A stretch of 34,657 nucleotides of DNA, taken from an uncultured Muribaculaceae bacterium. GTDB taxonomy: Bacteria; Bacteroidota; Bacteroidia; Bacteroidales; Muribaculaceae. A program made the translations under genes and the position numbers. Where the stretch lies: assembly GCA_904502025.1 (NCBI GenBank), contig CAJGDJ010000020.1, positions 1 through 34,657 of the forward strand. Direction: 5' to 3'. The notes below the pieces were generated by a model. That model searched no databases and had not been told where the DNA came from. It saw only the letters and a list, made by a program, of their open reading frames with translations. Below, one piece after another: positions 32,560-34,657 of the stretch (positions are counted from its first letter, which is position 1; the number at the start of each line of letters is the position of its first letter).

Positions 32560-33831
32560 TTAATCTATAATGTCAAAGCCGGTGTAACGACGCAAACACT
32601 CAGGCACTACGATACCTTGGGGTGTTTGGTTGTTTTCGAGTAATGCAGCCATGATACGAGGCAACGCAAGAGCCGAACCATTGAGCGTGTGACAAAGACG
32701 AGTCTTTTTGTCTTCTCCACGATAACGACACTTCAAACGGTTTGCTTGATATGTTTCAAAGTTAGAAACCGAAGAAACTTCGAGCCAACGTTTTTGTGCA
32801 GCCGAGTAAACCTCAAAGTCAAATGTGATAGCCGATGTGAAACTCATATCTCCACCGCAAAGACGAAGAATGTGCCAAGGCAAACCAAGCTTGTCAAGCA
32901 AACCTTGCACATGATCTTTCATTTCTTCGAGTGCAGCGTAAGAATTTTCAGGTTTTTCAATACGTACGATTTCCACCTTGTCAAATTGGTGTAGGCGGTT
33001 CAAGCCTCGTACATCTTTTCCATAGCTACCTGCCTCTCGACGGAAACAAGCCGAATAAGCACAATTCTTAATAGGAAGCTTGTCGTCAGTGAGAATCACA
33101 TCACGATAAATGTTTGTAACAGGCACCTCTGCAGTAGGGATAAGGTAAAGATTGTCGAGTTGGCAGTGATACATTTGACCCTCTTTGTCAGGCAACTGAC
33201 CTGTGCCATATCCCGATGCTTCATTTACCACATAAGGTGGTTGCACTTCAATATAACCGGATTCACCCGCTTGGTCGAGGAAAAATTGAATTAACGCACG
33301 TTGCAAGCGAGCTCCTTTTCCTATATATACCGGAAAACCTGCTCCGGTAATTTTCACACCTAAGTCAAAGTCAATGAGATTATATTTCTTTGCAAGATCC
33401 CAGTGAGGTAGTGCATCTTCACTAAGGTTAGGCATTACGCCACCCTCTTTTTCCACTACATTATCCTCGGCAGTGCGACCTTCCGGAACCATTTCACATG
33501 GAATGTTTGGGATAGATAGAAGAATCTCTTTGATTTGTTCTTCTACAGTTGCAAGCTGTTCGGCAATGCCTTTTTGAGACTCTTTGAGGGCTGCAACAGC
33601 ATTTTTAGCCTCTTGTGCTTCATCTTTTTTACCCTCTTTCATCAATTTGCCGATTGTAGCTGCATACTTGTTGAGTTCGGCAGCTTGGTTGTCGTTATTA
33701 AGCTGAAGCTCACGACGTTTGTTGTCAAGGTCGAGAATTTGACTAATATTCTCCTTGCCATCAAACCCTTTTACAGCAAGACGACCAATTATATATTCGG
33801 GATTCTCTTTAATTTGAGCAATTGTAAGCAT
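32560..33831 (-). CDS. serS: Seryl-tRNA synthetase
   Basis: A 423-residue class II aminoacyl-tRNA synthetase that charges tRNA-Ser (and tRNA-Sec where present). The N-terminal 110 residues form the long coiled-coil arm that reads the tRNA variable arm. Motif 2 is seen in FRREAGSYGKDVRGLNRLHQFDKVE, motif 3 in NGSALALPRIMAALLENNQ near the C-terminus, and the serine-binding TAEVPVTNIYRD loop at about residue 235. The length and order are standard. It follows yqeY after 23 bp and ends with the terminator at 32501-32540. Confidence 0.98.
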   Translation of the reverse strand: MLTIAQIKENPEYIIGRLAVKGFDGKENISQILDLDNKRRELQLNNDNQAAELNKYAATIGKLMKEGKKDEAQEAKNAVAALKESQKGIAEQLATVEEQIKEILLSIPNIPCEMVPEGRTAEDNVVEKEGGVMPNLSEDALPHWDLAKKYNLIDFDLGVKITGAGFPVYIGKGARLQRALIQFFLDQAGESGYIEVQPPYVVNEASGYGTGQLPDKEGQMYHCQLDNLYLIPTAEVPVTNIYRDVILTDDKLPIKNCAYSACFRREAGSYGKDVRGLNRLHQFDKVEIVRIEKPENSYAALEEMKDHVQGLLDKLGLPWHILRLCGGDMSFTSAITFDFEVYSAAQKRWLEVSSVSNFETYQANRLKCRYRGEDKKTRLCHTLNGSALALPRIMAALLENNQTPQGIVVPECLRRYTGFDIID

Positions 33832-33854
33832 ATCTGATTGTTATTTTATTCCTA

Positions 33855-34304
33855 TTAACCTAAAAGTTCTTTTACTTTGGCTGAGATTAGGCGACCATCG
33901 GCACGTCCGGCAAGCGATTTACTTGCAACGCCCATAACTTTCCCCATCTCTTTTGCCGAAGTTGCACCGACCTCTTCGATGATTTTCTTCAATTCGGCAA
34001 CAAGTTCCTCCTCGCTCAACTGTTTGGGAAGATATTCCTCGATAACAGCAGCTTCTGCGAGTTCGCTTTCTGCGAGTTCGGGACGATTTTGTTCTTCATA
34101 GATGCGAGCACTATCTTTGCGTTGTTTAACCATCTTAACAAGCACTTTCATTGCTGCATCATCGCTCAACGTGCCGTCACCACCTTTTGCGGTTTTAGCT
34201 TCAAGGAACTCTTTCTTAATTCCACGAAGAGCTTCAAGACGCACCTTATCGCGTGCCAACATTGCTGCTTTAATGTCGGCTCCTATTTTATCAAATATAT
34301 CCAT
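33855..34304 (-). CDS. GatB/YqeY domain protein
   Basis: A 149-residue YqeY protein, the free-standing form of the tail domain found on GatB of the tRNA amidotransferase. Family features are IFDKIGADIKAAMLARDKVRLEALRGIK near the start, LVKMVKQRKDSARIYEEQNRPELAESELAE, YLPKQLSEEELV and the C-terminal MGKVMGVASKSLAGRADGRLIS. Its cellular role is not established; the tie to tRNA charging is inferred from GatB and from its co-transcription with serS. The start is the ATG at 34302-34304, because the longer frame begins with TTG. Confidence 0.95.
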   Translation of the reverse strand: MDIFDKIGADIKAAMLARDKVRLEALRGIKKEFLEAKTAKGGDGTLSDDAAMKVLVKMVKQRKDSARIYEEQNRPELAESELAEAAVIEEYLPKQLSEEELVAELKKIIEEVGATSAKEMGKVMGVASKSLAGRADGRLISAKVKELLG

Positions 34305-34330
34305 AATATTCAACTTTTATTTCTAATTTG

Positions 34331-34362
34331 CAAAGATAGTGCAAGCCGAGCGCAAATGCAAA
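34331..34362 (-). promoter_or_regulatory. Promoter of the yqeY-serS operon
   Basis: TTTG (34359-34362), a 20 bp spacer and TATCTTTG (34331-34338) on the minus strand, a full match to the Bacteroidota consensus. Transcription should start at about 34325, some 20 nt before the yqeY ATG. Confidence 0.75.
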
Positions 34363-34452
34363 TTAAGTTTGCTTAAAATTTGCTATGCTGAGACGTAGAG
34401 TCTTTTTTATTTACACACGACTTTTGAATGTGGCGATTTATAAATTTTAGCA

Positions 34453-34657
34453 TCAGATTTTCAAAATATAAAGAGCCGAAGTGGTATAATAATTTCTGAA
34501 ATAAGGAATATAAGAAGCCCATTTCCACACTCGTCGAGGTTTTAGACCGAATTTTTGCTTATAATGAGGATTGATAAACCATAGAGAACGGTTAATAATA
34601 GATAAGCCACAATCTATAGCCAATCGTTCAAATTTTTCTATTGGCATTTTTGAGCGT
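34453..34657 (-). CDS. C-terminal end of a SAM-dependent methyltransferase (partial)
   Basis: Only the last 67 or so residues are in the window; the frame stays open to the right edge, so the ATG at 34645-34647 is probably internal. The tail KFERLAIDCGLSIINRSLWF then INPHYKQKFGLKPRR and YFRNYYTTSALYILK resembles the end of class I methyltransferases common in Bacteroidota (pattern INPHYexKFgLkPR...R.ffTT..YYILK). The SAM-binding core lies outside the window, so the substrate and even the class are tentative. Confidence 0.55.
   Translation of the reverse strand, partial: RSKMPIEKFERLAIDCGLSIINRSLWFINPHYKQKFGLKPRRVWKWASYIPYFRNYYTTSALYILKI

Noticed and set aside
34363..34452. Possible terminator after the partial methyltransferase gene
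   Set aside because: Only a 4 bp stem (AGAC/GTCT) was found, too weak to call.
1..34657. CRISPR arrays, insertion sequences, tRNA genes, prophage or toxin-antitoxin genes
   Set aside because: Looked for on both strands by eye; no regular direct repeats, transposase motifs or tRNA-like cloverleaf sequences were recognised.

Overview
The window comes from a low-GC Bacteroidota genome, most likely order Bacteroidales. Four things point there: the 5' end of a 16S rRNA gene with a Bacteroidales-like sequence; promoters of the Bacteroidota type (TTTG, 18-20 bp, TAnnTTTG) in front of many genes; very little Shine-Dalgarno sequence before starts; and lineage-marker genes (gldE/gldD, the Bacteroidota order of the division cluster, an FtsL-like protein, zinc-less sirtuin). 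I cannot fix the family from the sequence alone.

Layout. (1) 1-853: start of a minus-strand rRNA operon with two tandem promoters, then the terminator of the next unit. (2) 854-1664: an AlaX-type editing gene and a decayed region with a possible DUF1810 remnant. (3) 1665-6181: a minus-strand operon, GH3 - glycosyltransferase - alkaline phosphatase - SanA-like. (4) 6461-8406: a plus-strand pair, a predicted membrane-anchored pseudokinase overlapping a YghO-like GNAT protein. (5) 8522-23653: a complete-looking 12-gene dcw (division and cell wall) cluster on the minus strand: rsmH, ftsL-like, a PASTA-containing ftsI-type PBP, murE, mraY, murD, ftsW, murG, murC, ftsQ, ftsA, ftsZ. It is tightly packed with overlapping or near-touching ends, and mraZ is missing from its usual first place. 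(6) 23880-24572: a sirtuin, followed toward rsmH by a terminator and an intergenic region with three DnaA-box-like sequences. (7) 24737-28192: plus-strand gldE, gldD, 4'-phosphopantetheinyl transferase, then panB. (8) 28249-32118: a surface-glycan/lipid group with two Stealth-family phosphotransferases, a GT2 glycosyltransferase and an LpxL-type acyltransferase. (9) 32119-32559: a non-coding stretch with a promoter-hairpin unit that may be a small RNA. (10) 32560-34304: yqeY-serS operon. (11) The C-terminal end of a SAM methyltransferase runs off the window edge.

Most of the window is core housekeeping: peptidoglycan precursor synthesis from MurC to MurG, septal synthesis by FtsW/PBP, and the Z-ring proteins FtsZ/FtsA/FtsQ form one functional block. 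I see no mobile element, CRISPR array, tRNA or phage gene. The least explained parts are the pseudokinase/GNAT pair, the paired Stealth enzymes, the putative small RNA and the DnaA-like boxes upstream of the dcw cluster.
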